A DNA stretch of 64,000 nt from Fodinibacter sp963730365 (GTDB lineage: Bacteria; Actinomycetota; Actinomycetes; Actinomycetales; Dermatophilaceae), in contig CAVSRM010000003.1 in the NCBI GenBank assembly GCA_963730365.1, positions 310,001 to 374,000 on the forward strand, given 5' to 3'. The notes below the pieces were generated by a model. It saw nothing but the letters and a program-made list of their open reading frames with translations, was not told where the DNA came from and did no database searches. Below are positions 1-13,400 of the stretch, piece after piece (positions within the stretch are counted from its first letter, which is position 1; the number at the start of each line of letters is the position of its first letter). Made by a program: the position numbers and the translations under genes.

Positions 1-1410
1 CCTTGGACGTGACGACGATGTGGTCGGCGAACTCCGTGCCCAGCACGACGACCTTGTCGATGCCGTTGCCGCCGTCGATGGAGACCGGGGCGTTGATGTT
101 GTACTGCACCTGGTTGTTCCCGGCGCCGGTGCGCACCTCCGTGGTGGCCGCCGTCGAGAAGAGGCTGGCACCGAGCAGCGGCATGGCGACCTGCGTGGTC
201 ACGTCGCGCCAGACGATCTCGCCGTTGGCGTCGGTCTGCGCGAGGGCGAAGGCCCGCACGATGAACTGGTCGTTGCCGTCGTCGCCCTCGAGGCGCAGTG
301 GCGCCTGGTTGGAGTAGACGATGAACGTGTCGTCGTCATCGCTGCCCTGCGCGAGGAGCGACTGGCTGACGCCCGCCGAGAGCCAGCCCCGTGTCGTCGC
401 CACCGTGCCGAAGATGTCGGCGGGGGCGAGGGAGCCGCCAGTCGTGACCCCGGTGGTGTTCGTCGGCGTCGTGCCCGCGTACTCGCTCGCGTCGCGCTGG
501 AGCCCGTAGATCTGCCCGATCTGGAAGGTGTCGTTGCCGCTGCCACCGTCGAGCGTGGTGATCGCCGAGTTGTCGTCGGTGGCGAAGTAGTCGTTGCCGC
601 TCAGGCCGTAGACGGTGAGCCGACCGTTGATGGCCGTGTCGTAGCCGATCCGCTCCACGTCGAAGGCGTTGCTCGCGAGCGTCGTCACGCCGGTGGGCGC
701 CGCCACGGCGAGCGTCGTGTGCAGCAGGGCGACGAACGCCGGGCGGTCGGCCGCCTCACCGGCGATCTCGGTCGTGCGGCGCAGCAGGAAGATGTCGTCG
801 AAGGGGGCCGGGTTGCCGGGGGAGGTGTAGCCCTCGGTGGCCGACGCGAAGCCGTAGACGTAGAGCTCGTCCACGCCGTTGTCGGGCGTGCCGTCGTCGA
901 GCTCGCCCTCCGCCCCGGTGTCGAGGACGTTGGCGACGTAGTTCCGGGCGCTGCCGCGGCTGCCGGAGGTGTAGACGCGGTAGGTGTCGGTCTCGGCCTG
1001 GCCGTCGAGCACCAGGGTGTGGCCGAGCCCGACATTCATCGACTGGAGGTACCAGACCGTGAACTCGTCCTCGCCGTCCTTCTCGTCGGTGGCAGAGGGG
1101 TTCTGGCCGCCGTGGATGCGGGTGTCGCTGCCGAGGTGGATGTAGCCGGGGGAGTCGACCGCGGTTCCACCGCTCACCCCGGTGCCGTCGCCGAGCTGGA
1201 AGCGGTCGACGTCGGTGTGCCCCCAGATGTTGGTGACGAAGGAGTCCGTGGGGCTACCCGCCGCCACGGTGGCCGGGTTGCCCGGCGCACCGGCGACGAC
1301 GTCGCCCCGAACCACGATGGTGGTGCCCCAGTGGGTGTCCCCGTTGGTCCAGTCGCCGAAGAGGTCGATGCTCGTGCCGGCCACGACGATGCTGTTCGCC
1401 GTGCTCGAGT
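1..1410 (-). other. RTX-like Gly/Asp-rich turns in the giant protein
   Basis: Around bases 519-560 the protein reads LDGGSGNDTF, around 261-290 GDDGNDQF, and around 40-80 IDGGNGIDKVVVLG. These resemble the GGxGxDxx nonapeptide turns of RTX calcium-binding proteins but are scattered rather than in a continuous array. More may lie beyond the left edge. Calcium binding is inferred. Confidence 0.5.
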
Positions 1411-4400
1411 AGTCGTCACCGATGCGCAGCAGCACCGCGGCGGAGGCGGCGATGCGGCCTCGGGTCACCGCGCGCTCACCGGTCTCGACGAACCGCACTG
1501 CGCCGTCGTGGAGGAGCGCGAGGTCCTCGTCGAGGGTGTCGTGGGCGCTCAGGGTGGCGCCCGTGACGGCGACGCCGGTGAGGTCGAGGGAGGCCGAGAG
1601 GGTCAGCGTGCTCGCGGTGACCCCGACGATCGAGTAGTCGCCGTCCCAGCGCGTCCCGGTGAGGCGCACGGCTGTGCCGACGAGGAACCCGTCGGTGACG
1701 AAGCTGCCGGTGGCCCGCGTGATGCTCGAACCGTCGAGGACCAGGGGCCCGGTGTAGCTGGCGAGGCTTCCGAGGTACTCACCCGGGGTTGCGGGGTCGG
1801 GGCGCAGGGCGTTCGGGAAGGCGGTGGTCGTCTCCCGGACCGAGACCACGACGTCACCACCGAACGCCTCCGCGAGGACGAGGCGCAGGGTGCCGCGCGT
1901 CTCGGTCACGTGGATCGCCGTGGCAGCCTCGAGCCCCACGTCCCCGGCGGCCTGGTGCTGGGAGTCGATGTCGAGGTCGTGCGTCGCAGACCCGATGCCC
2001 CCGCCGTTGGCGTCGATGTCGATGGTGTTGCCCACCACGTCGGCAGCAGCGTCCGCGCGTCCGTCGAGCACCGAGCCCGCTCGCGTCGTGAGGGCCACGT
2101 CCCCGCGGCGGGACCAGATGGTGTCGACGCGCAGGTCGTCCACCGAGGCGACGATGCCGTCGACCTCGGTGAGGAAGACGCTCTCGTGCGCGTCGACGAA
2201 GACGAGCCCGTTCGCCAGAGCGCCGTCGCGGTTCGAGGAGTCGATCTCGAGGAAGTTGGACGTGCTCCCGACACGCCCGAACGGCGCGAACAGCGTGACC
2301 GAGATGCCCACGACGTCCGCTCCGGCGTCACCCGCGGTCGCGGTCGCGTCGGCGCCCGCAGGTGCGTCGACGATCGACCCGAGCCGCGAGGTGAGGACGA
2401 CGTTCCCACCGCGCGACCGGATCATCCCGGCCCGCAGGTCGCCGGCCACCTCGGTGAGAGTCACGTTCCCGTCGACACTCGTGTCGATGTGGCCCAGGCC
2501 GCGGACGTCGGTGAAGCCGACGAGCGTCGTCACCGGGGTGGTGAGACCCGCTGTGCCGCTGGTCGTCCAGTTCGCGCTGCCCTGGAGGTCGGCGACGATG
2601 ATGTTGCCGTCGGCGCCCGGGGAGCCGGCGGTGATGCCGGGCGTGCCAGCGGGGCTGAACGCTGTCAGGGTGCGGTCGAGGACGTAGGACGCGAGTCCCG
2701 TCGCTGCGTGCGTCCCCAGGACCCGGGTCGCGATGGAGACGGTCCGCGCGAAGGTCCACGTCGAGTCGACCGATGCGCTCGAGCTCCCGTAGTAGGCCGC
2801 CGCGTCCCGATAGAGGGGGACACCGTTGGGTCGGAAGTGGCGAGAGTAGTTCTGGTCGTGGCCCTCTTGGTCCACTCGGACGCGCACGTTGCCCGTGAGC
2901 GCCAAGCCCTGCTGACGGAGGGAGTCGTCGAGGACCAGGTCCGCGTGACCACCGGCGGTGATCGCGTCGACGCCCACGGGCAGCGGCGCGGTCGACGGTG
3001 CGACGGGGTACTGGACCCGGTCGACGGCCTGGAGGTGGAGGTAGGTGTCGGTGCCGGCGGTGACGAACAAGCGGACGATGCGGGTGCTGTCGTCGGTCGT
3101 GTCCGGACGGTCGCCACGGTTCACCGACTGGACGAGGCGGACGTGCAGGCGAGTCGAGCCGGACACTCCGACGCTGCCGAGGGTGGCCTCCAGGTCCGCG
3201 ACCCACGTCTCGATCCACGCGGTGTCCGTTCCCGAGCGGATGTCGCCGTTCGTGTTGAGGATCCGGGTCCAGCCGGCCGGGTTGACGATCGAGGCGTCGA
3301 GGACGATGTCGGCGGTCGTGATGGGGGAGCCGGCGTTCTGGATCTTCTGGATGTCGACGACGGAGCCCGCCGGTGTGAGGTTGCGCCAGAGGTCGAACTC
3401 GAGTGTGGTGACACCCTCCGCACCAATGGCGCGCCGGATGAACTGGACGAGCGGGGTGTCGCTGCCCCGGTAGATGAGGTCGATCCCGGCGAGGTGCATC
3501 TCCTGACCGGAGTGATCGAGGATCACGACGCTCTCGAGGTTGTCGCGGAACGTGAACACGGGTGTCACGCCGGTCGGGTTGGTGTTGGTCCCGGACACGA
3601 AGGCCACGTCGCCCAGGCCCTGGTTGGTCACGGTCACGACGTAGTCGCCGTCGGTGATCCGGCTGTCGACGTCGAGCGTCGTGATGTCACCGGCGTCGTC
3701 GCGTACCGTGATGTCCCCGCGCAGGACCTTGATGTACCCCTCGGCGTCGATGACGAGCTCGGGAGCCCCGGCGCGACCGCCGAGGATCGTGACGTCGGCA
3801 CCCCAGGTGATGCTTCCACCGCTGCCGGTCAGCGGAGTCAACGTGTCGTTGTGTGCATCGACGTACAGGGCCAGCGCGGGTGTGTGCGGAGGGTTGGTCG
3901 TGACCAGGCCCTGGGTGGATCCGTTGACGAGCTCGGTCTCGGTGGTGCGCGAGTTGTCCCGCGCTCCGGCCGTGACGAGACCGTTGGCGTCGGAGGTGAC
4001 GACCGCGGTGAGCCGGGTCGACCCCTGGGAGATGCTGCCCTGCGGGGGGATCAGGGCCACGGCCAGGTGGTAGAGGTCCCTGATGATGCTGATGCCGGTG
4101 TGCACCGCGCGGATGTCGACCCCACGGGTGCCGGTGATTCGGGTCGAGCCGCCGTTGACGTCGACCTCCACCCGTGAGGTGACGTCGACGTTTCCGTTCG
4201 CGAACGCCGTCGCCACGCCGAAGAAGATCGGGCTGTATGCCGTCGCCGAGGCCTTGGTCTTGCCGAGCAGCTTCGTGACGATCGCCTGGAGGGAGACGGA
4301 TGTGGCCGTGAGGAGGGCCCCGTTGTCCACCGTCACCTTGGTCGTGGCGTTGATGACCGCGCCGTTGCCGTAGCCGTCGCCGCCGTCGTTGGTGTTGTCG

Positions 4401-7400
4401 GAGTCCGCGCCGGCCCCCACGCCCACGGAGTAGGTCTCGGTGGTCGTCCGCACGTCGCTGCTCGAGAGGGCTCGCACGGTCAGCGCGTCGCCTGCGGTGA
4501 GTCGCGCGGACGACCCGACCGTCACGGTCGTGCTGAAGGTCAGGCGTGCGGTGGTCTCGGCGATCTTGCCGCTGATGGCGCCACCGCCCGTGGCCTTGGC
4601 GCCGGCGCTGAGGACGTGGTCGGATCCTGCGGTGATCCGCAGGTCGTCGCCTGCCGTGATCCGGGTTCCCGAGCCGACGGACACCGATGTGGTCACCGGC
4701 CTGCCGGAGCAGAGGCCGTCGCTGACGTCGGCGCTCGTGCAGAGTCCAGTGAGGGTGTTGGCGTGGGCTTCTCCGACGGTGAGGGCGCCGCCGCCTGCGG
4801 CGTCGGCGTAGCTCGACTGCGTCGACTGGGAGTCCGAGGTGATGGTGACGTCGCCCGCAGCACTGATCGACGCCGCGTTCACCGTGGTCGTGACGCTGCT
4901 CGAGGAGAAGAGACGCGCCGTGGGGAAGGCGAAGTCGAGGCCGCCGCCCGAGCCGCCCTTGGCCGTGGCCCCGGACACGCCGTCGCCGCTGGGCGGGAAG
5001 ACCTGGGACAGGGGCACCCCACCGGCCCCGGCCAGCTGGTGCGTGAAGCCCGCGGGGAACGTCGTCAGGGCCAGGCGCAGGTCGTTCACCTGGCTGGGAC
5101 CGGTGCGCAGGTCGATCCCCAGGGTCCCGATGTAGTGGGTGCCACCGCGGTTGGTCACGATCGTGTTGAGCAGGCTTTGGTTGGCCCTCACCAGGGTGAC
5201 GACCTCTGTCGTGCTGATCGCGATCGCCGGGCCGCCGCGGGTCAGCGAGAGCCCGACTGTCCCCGGCGTACCGGTGTCGGTGTCGACCACGTAGTAGGAG
5301 CGGCCGTCCTCGAGCCCGGTGAGGACCCTCGCGAGGGTGTGGACGGCCTTCTGGTCACCGGAGCTGTCGAGGGCGAGCGCGGTGACGGCGATGGCTGCGA
5401 TGTCATCCGCCGTCGTCGACGTCCCGTTGTCGGTGCCGCCGTAGCCGACCGCGCGGTAGTAGCTGTCGGCGAGCTTGATGCGGTTGCCGTCGACCTGGAT
5501 GACGTAGTAGGTGCGGCCGTCGATGAGCCCCAGCCCGGTGCCGTGGTAGACCACCGCGTCGCCGCTGCTGAACGTGTGGCCCGGCGCGAAGATCTCGCCG
5601 TTGTCGTTCGCGCCCGTGTGATCGGTGCTGATGGGCGTGGTGGAGCAGTCGGGCTCGGGCATGAGCTGCGTGTCATCGAGCAGACCGCAGTAGTCGTACT
5701 GGCCGAGCGCCACGTCGACGTTCTGGGTGAGGAACTCCAGCGACGCCGCCGCTCGGTAGGTCACGACCTGGCCGGGGGTGAAGTAGCCGCCGCCGAAGGT
5801 GATGTAGTGCGTCGAGCCGTTGACGCCCGTGAACCCGCGCAGGAGGGTCGACTCGGCCGCGATGGCAGCCGCACGGGTGGTCACGAGCCGGATGCGCGTG
5901 GGGTCGATCTGCGAGGGGTCGGTGACGTCGCCGGTGATCGACGTGCCGAGCAGCACTCCACGGACGTAGAGGACCGCGCTGGGGTCGACGCAGAAGCTGC
6001 CGCACGTCGCGGGGTTGGTCTGCCACGGCTCCACGAGAGCCAGCCCACCGCCCGGGCGGTAGTAGACAGCGTCCCCGGAGCGGAGGTTGTGCGGGCCGTC
6101 AAAGGTGATGACGTCGCGGTCGGGATCCACCGCGGAGAGGTCGAAGCTGCTCTCGAAGGCGATGGTCCCGGGCGTCGTGCTCGTCGCCGGTGTGAGGACC
6201 TTCACCGTGTAGGTGCGGCAGTCTCCTCCGGCGGTGCAGGCCTGGAGGCCGCCGATCTGCTGAGTGGTCGACGTGCCGGACGAGATGTAGCTGACCTGGT
6301 CACCGTCGCGCAGGGGGAAGGCCACGGTGATGGTGCTGTTCGCCGGGTCGACGGCGGTGATCGCGTCACTCGGTGGTGGGGCGAGGGGAGTCCGAGTCAG
6401 GGTTGCGGTGACCGTGACGTCGCCGCCGGCCGTGATCGTCGTACCCGAGCCCACGCCAACCGAGACCGTCGGGTCGACCGTGGAGGTCGCCTTCGCCCCT
6501 CCGCCGCTGACCAGGCCACCGCTGTACATGGCTGCCGTGCTGTCGGCCTCGCCCCGTCCCGTCGCCGAGACGGTGACGTTCCCACCGGCCTCGTCCGCTG
6601 GCGCAGCGGCGACGATGGTCGCGTTCGAGCCGATGCCGGCCGTGGCTGTCGAGGTGCTCGAGGCGACGGCCGTCGGCTTGGCGATGCTGACGACGCCCCC
6701 GGAGCTGATCGTCATGCTGGAGCGGGACGTGGAGCCCTTGACCTCGGAGGCGACCTCGAGGTTGCGAGCGGTCACCGCCACCGAGTCGCCCACCTCGGCG
6801 GAGACGGAGCCGGTGACGTCCGCGCGTGCGGTCAACGCACTGACGGTGATACCGCCGAAGCCGCTGCGGTCGGCTGTCGAGGTCGCCGACTCGCTGCTGA
6901 CGCCCGCGACCCGCACCGTCCCCGTGCTGGTGACCCGCGTCCGCTGGGCCAGCGGCAGGGTTGCCGTGCCGACAGGGCCGAGGCGGGCCTGCACGTCGGT
7001 GTCGACGAAGCTGCTCCCCGAACCGGCGCCCACGGCGACGATGCCGCCGCCACCGCTGTCCACTGTCGTCGTCGCCGTAGCCGTGCCGGTGGCGTTGATC
7101 GTCAGCGAGCCCGCCGTGACGACCGCTCCCTCGTCGATGATGGCGGCGATGACCACCCCGGCCGTCGTCGTGCCGATGCTCGCGGTTGCCGATGTCGAGG
7201 TGATCTCGGCGAGCCCCCCGCCGCCCGCGATGGTCGTGGCCGAAGCCGACTGGACGATGATCGTCCTGACCGTGCTCGCATCGGTCGTGGTGACGACGGC
7301 CCGCCCGATCCGGGAGGTGGCCGATCCCGAGATGGTGGCGACCGCCTTGAGGGCGGTTGCTGCCACGATCCCGCCCGATCCACCGCTGAGCACGGCGTTG

Positions 7401-10400
7401 ACGGTTCGGGTCGCGGGGTCGGTCCCCGCGACGTCACCCACGGTGACCGACAGGCTGCCTGCCGTGACGACCGCCCCGTCACCGACCTGCGCCAGGAGTG
7501 CGTCCTGGATCGTCGCGGTCCCGGAGATGCTCGTGAGGGCGAGCCCGATGGCACCGCTGCCGCCCTCCATCCGGGCGCTTGCGCTGGTGTGAGAGGTCGA
7601 CCGCACCGACACTCCGCCCGACGGGGCGGTGACGCGCGCCCCACCGTCCAGACGAGCCTCGGTGCGGCCTCCGACGGTCGTGATGGCGTCGACCTTCGCG
7701 GAGGCCCCGCCGAACCCGATCGCCACCGCGACGGTGAGGGTCTCGGCGTGCGCGGTGGCGTCGGTCCGCGCGATCACGGACACCCCGCCGTCGGTGGACG
7801 TGACCCCGCCGCCGACGTACGCCTGGACGATCGAGCCGATGGTGTTCTCGGTGAACGACGTCGCACCGGCGGCGGCGACGAGACCGCCCGACAGGGAGAT
7901 CGTCGGAAGGACGGCCACGATGCTCGAGGTGTCCGTCGCCCTCACGGTCACGTCGCCGAAGGCCGTCGTGTTCCCACTCCCGATCGATGCGCGCGTGCCC
8001 GACGTCGTCGTGTTGGTGGACCTCGAACCGGCCGCGCTGAAGGCTCCGAGCCCACCGGAGACCGCTGCCGAGATGGTGTAGGCGTTGATCGTCGTACGGC
8101 TGACCCGGAGGGTCCCGGCAGCCCACGTGAGGAGGTAGCCACGACCGGTGGCGATGTCGGTCAGTGACCAGACGGCATCCGGCGTGATGGTCGTCAGGTC
8201 GAGCAGGCTGGTGGCTGAGAGAGGCTCGCTCTCGCTCGCGAACAGGGTGCGCAGCGTGCCCAGCGTCGTGGCTGCCCCCGCGTTCAGGGCCGCCTGGCTC
8301 GGGGCACCGCCGGCGACGGTGAAGAGCTGCGGGGACTGGGTGACCGCCTCGACGCTGACGCCGCCGGATGTTGCCCTGACCCCGTTGTCCGCACCGGTGA
8401 TGAACGCGGCGGTGTCGGTGTCGACGGTGTTGGTGGCGCGTGCCTCCGCGACCGCGATGGCGACCCCGACGGGGGCGATCGACAGGGCCACGGCGACCGC
8501 TCCGGTCGTGGCACCGATCGAGGTCGTGCTGGTGGCCTTGACCGTGATGCTCGTCGCGCGGACGCCGGTGGCGCCGTCGCCGTCGATCCATGCGTGCACC
8601 CGGGTGCCGATGCGGTTCGTACTCTGCGCACCGGCACCCGCCCCGGTGAGCGAGAAGCCGAAGGAAGCGGCGACGGCCACCGAGCCGGCAGCCACCAGCG
8701 CGGTGATGGTCGACGTGTCGGATGCCTCGACCGTCAGCGCGCCGGCGGCGGCCACCGAGGTGTCGTGGAGGTACGCGAGCACCTCGTTGGGGTCGTGGAG
8801 CACCCAGGGCCCGCTCGGCGAGCCGTAGTTCTGCGTGCCGAGGTTCAGCGACGCCCTCGTCCCCGTGTACTCATACATGGCGCCACCCACGCCGCCAGCT
8901 GAGTACGTGGGTGCGAGCTTGACGACGTCTCCGTTCCGCACGGTTACGGTGCCCGACCCGCTGGTGAGCGCGTAGTCCATTCCGAGGATGTTGCGGGCGA
9001 TCGCCGCACCGATCGCTGCCGCGCCACCGCCGAGCACGGACCCTGACACGCTCGCTGCCAGCGCGGCGATCGTCGCGGTGATCGTCGCGGTGTTCTCCGC
9101 CGTGATCCACACGGCTCCGGTCGCCGAGATGGTGGAGCTGTCCGCGAACCCCCGCACCGACCCGAGGATCAGGTTCTCGGCGATCGCACCTGCACCGGCG
9201 AGGGCAACGCTGATGGCACCCGCGGCGACCGCGACTGCGGCCGCGACCGTGATGGTCTGGATCGTGGCCGTCTCCGACGCCTCGACCTTCACCGTGCCTG
9301 CGGTCACCCCGACGGCACTGAGGTAGGCAGCGACGTCACTGTCGATGACGTTCTGCGCCAGCGCGACCGCGATGGCGACGGAGCCGGCGATGAGCCCGAC
9401 GGCGGCTGCGATCGCGGCGGCACCCACGTCGGAGATGATGGTCGCGGAGTCGGAGGCGGTGACCCGCAGGCTGGGAGCTGAGACGAGGTCGATCGACGCC
9501 CCCGCCCCGGTGACGTAGGCCGCCACGTCGACCGCGATGCGGTTCTGGGCGCTGGCACCCGCGCCCGCGCCACCGAGACCGACGACTCCGGCTGCCAGTG
9601 CAGCTGACGCCGCAAGCACGAATGAGGCGATCGTCTGGCCACTGATGGCTTCGATGGTGGTTGCTCCACCGGCCGTGGCGCTGCTGCCGTCGAGGTAGGC
9701 GGCCACCTGGGAGGGGTTGCGTGTCGTGACCGGCCGCCACACGTCCTCGTTGGTGAAGTCGGTGCCGTTTCCGTCGGCGTCGGTCCACGAGCCGAGGGAT
9801 GTGGATCCCACGTACTGGAACACCCGGCCGGTGAGCGAGCCCTCGGTGACCCGAACGAGGTCCCCGGTGACCACGGCGTTGCTGGCCGACAGCGGCACGC
9901 CGGTCGTGTGGTCCACGGCAGTGCCGTTGCCGTCGGTGAAGCCGACCAGGTTGCGGGAGATCGCGACACCGACGGACACCGCCAGGCCGCCCAGCCCCGC
10001 GCCCAGGGCGAGTGAGGCCCCGACGATGGTGGACAGGATGGCCGAGCTGGACAGCGCGGTGACGTCGACCGTGCCTTCGGACAGCACGGTTCCGTCCGTG
10101 GCCAGGACCCGTCGGCTCGTCACGTCGCTGTCGTCGATGTGGGCTCGGGTGCGCGAGGTGACGATGTTCGTCGCCAGAGCCCCGGCGCCGCTCACGCTGA
10201 CGCTGACGGCGCCCGCGGCAAGCGCGACGGACGCGGCGACTGACACGGCGTCGATCGTCGGAACTGCCAGCGAGTACCCGGACAGGGTCTTCCGCACGAT
10301 CCAGCTGCGGCCGGTCGCGACGTCCCGCAGGACCCACTCCGAACCGTCCACGAGGATGCTCACTGCCAGGGTGTCGGAGAGGTGGAGCGCCGGGAGCGCG

Positions 10401-13400
10401 GTCTTCAGCGAGGCGAGCGTGCCACTGTGGACCGTCCCCGCCTTCTCCCCGCTCGGGACCGTGGCGTCGACGTCCGAGATCTGGTGGGCAGCGGTGGTGA
10501 GGAGTGAGCCCAAGGTGGTCGACGTCACGGACAGCGGGTCGCCGCCACTCGTGGTCGCATCGACGCTGAGCGATCCGACGTCGATCGACCCGGTGTCTGC
10601 GATGAACGCCGCGACATCGTTGGCGACGTCGTTGCGAGCCAGCGCGACGGCGACCGAGATCGTGATTGCCCCCAGGCCCGCTGCGACGGCGACGGACGCT
10701 GCCGCGACGATCGCGCGGATGTGCGAGGAGTCCGTCGCCGAGACCTCCAGGGTGGCGGCCGTCAGTGAGGACGATCCTGGTGCGGCGGGGTCGCCGGCGA
10801 CGGATGCGTGGACGATCGTCGCGATGCGGTTCTCGGTCGAGGTTCCGGCGCCGGTGACGGAGCCGGCCACTGCGCCGCCCGCCAGCGCCACGGAGATGGC
10901 CAGGACCAGGGCGTCGATGGTGCTGCTCGACGTCGCCATGACGGTGACGTCGCCATCGGAGTCAACGGTGGAGCGCAGGATCGATGCGCGGATCTCGGCG
11001 GGGGAGTAGACGGCGTCGAGGCCGCTGAGCGAGTAGCCGATGAGGTTGCGGGCGATCGAGAGGCCGATCGAGGCGCTCACCCCGACGAACCCGCCGGACA
11101 CGGCCGCCGACGCGGCGGCGACGACCGCCCTGATCGTGGAGGAGTCGGAGGCGGTGACCTTGACGGAGCCGTCTGCCGCCCCGGGCTTGGTCGCGGTGAC
11201 GTCGCTGTCGGCGACCTCGGCCACGGTGTGGGTGAGGATGACGTTGAGCGCGACGGCGCCGGCGCCGCTGATCCCGACGCCGACGAACCCTCCGCCGATC
11301 GCGATGGACGCCGCGATGGCGAGGCTGTCGATGGAGGACGTGCTCGACGCCCTGACCTCGAGGTCGCCCGTGGTCACGCCCTCCGAGACGGACCTGATGG
11401 CGGCGGTCACCGCGTTGTCGATCGTGTTCTGGGCGAGGGAGACGGCGATCGAGACGGCGACGCCGACATACCCGAAGCCTGCGGCGAGGGAGGCGCCGAG
11501 GGTGAGCGCGCGGATCGACGACTCGTCGCTCGCCGTGAGCTTCGTGGAGCCGGCAGTGATACCCCGCAGGGTCTGGCCGGAGGGGGCGTCACCGGTGATC
11601 GTCGCGGCGACGTCGACGACGATGCGGTTGAACGAGATGGCGCCCGCACCGCTGACGGCCACACCGACCGTGCCACCGACGGCGACGGCAGCGGAGGCCG
11701 CGATGACGATCGCGCTGATCTTCTGGCGAGTGGTGGCGCTCAGCGTGAGGTCGGTCGCGGCGTCGACCGAGGTGTTGAGGAGGTAGGCGCGCACCTCGAC
11801 GGGAGCCCTGCCGCTGCTGGAGTACCCGCCGATGGAGTTCTCGGCGATCGCGATGCCGATCGACACACCGACGCCCGCGGTGCCACCGATGGCGATGGAC
11901 GCCGACGCCGCCACGATGGTCGCCACGACCGAGGAACTGGCGGCCGCGGTGACTGTCACGTCGCCCGCGCTGTCGATGGAGCTGTTCTCGGCCCACGCGT
12001 TCGTTGAGCCGGAGATCTCGTTCCGCGCGTAGGCGCCGGCTCCCGCGACGGCCACCCCGACGGTGCCGCCGATCGCCACCGCGAGCGACGCGGCGACGGC
12101 CACGGCGCCGATGGTCGGGCGCGACACGACGTAGCGGGTCGGGTAGCCCGTCACGGCGACCTTGGTGATGAGGTAGACGTCGGTGCCGGAGGTGAGCTGC
12201 CAGACCTCGCCCGCCTTGACGATCGTCAGGGCCGGGGGTAGGTACTCCCACGTCGCGGTGCTCGTGTAGGTCTGGGCCCCGAGGTCGAGCAGGGCGTTGG
12301 CACCCTTGTACCGGTAGGACAGGCCCGTGGCCGCATTGCGGACGACCTCGCCCTGCTTGACAGTGACCCACAGGCCGGTCTTCCACAGGGGGTTCGTCGC
12401 GAAGTTGACCGTCGCCAGGTTCACGCTGGCGGCGGCCGGCCCGATGTAGACGTAGACGGTGCCGAGCGTGCCGCCGGCCGCACCGGCGACGACCCTCACG
12501 GCATCCCCGGGCTTGAGGTCGACGGTGCCGGACTGCGACGTGAAGGCGGGGTGCACGGTGTCGGTCGTGGAGTGCTCGCCGGCGGTGAGCGCGAAGCCCT
12601 GGGCCTTGAACTTCTGCTCGATGGCCTTGAGCACGGCGGCGTCGGCGGCGGCGTCGACCGCCTCCTCGTCGGCTGCGGTGTCGGGGTCGTCGTCGGCGCC
12701 CTGCGCCGCGTCGTCGAGGGTGGCCGCCGGATCGGTCCCCAAACCGCTCGTCGGCAGGTCGAACAGCTCGGATCCGCGTGACGTGGCCTCGATGACGACG
12801 TCGCCGGTTGTCGTCGTGACGGTCGCGGCGATCACGGCGGCGGCGACGTCGATGTCGAGGGAGTTGAGGGCGATCGAGAGGCCGATCGAGACCGCGACCC
12901 CGGCGGTGCCGCCGACGCCGGCGGCCACCGAGGCGGCGGCCGCGACGACGCGGATCATCGAGACGTCGTCGGCCTTGACCTCGAGGGAGAGGGCCCGGAT
13001 GGTGACGGGGGTCGAGGCGTCTCCTCCGTCGATGACCGCCCGTGTGCCCGACGTGATCCGGTTCTCGGTGTAGACGCCCGCACCGCTGAGCCCGATGCCG
13101 GCGGTGCCACCGCCACTGACGCCGACGGCGGCAGCGACGACAAGGGCGTCGATCGACTGCGTGGACTTGGCGGTCACCGACACGTCTCCGACCGAGAAGA
13201 CCGAGGCTCCGAGCACGACGGCCTCGACGGAGGACCGGTCGGGCGTGAGGTCGGCGCGGGTCCACACCGAGGAGTCGGAGTAGTCCATCCGGGACAGCTC
13301 GACGCCGTCGGGGACGAGCTCCCACAGGGTGGCCGTGCCGTAGCTCTGGCCGGAGAGGGCCACGCTGCCCGTGAGGTTCGGGCCCAGGTAGCGGTAGACG

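Noticed and set aside
20..4177. Long plus-strand open frame of 1,385 codons opposite the giant gene
   Set aside because: It is in the antisense register of the giant protein, is Asp/Gly/Arg/Val-rich with no domain, and exists because GC-rich coding DNA rarely makes antisense stops.
4616..8167. Plus-strand open frame of 1,183 codons
   Set aside because: Antisense shadow of the giant gene with low-complexity Arg/Asp/Gly composition; no recognisable motif or ribosome site.
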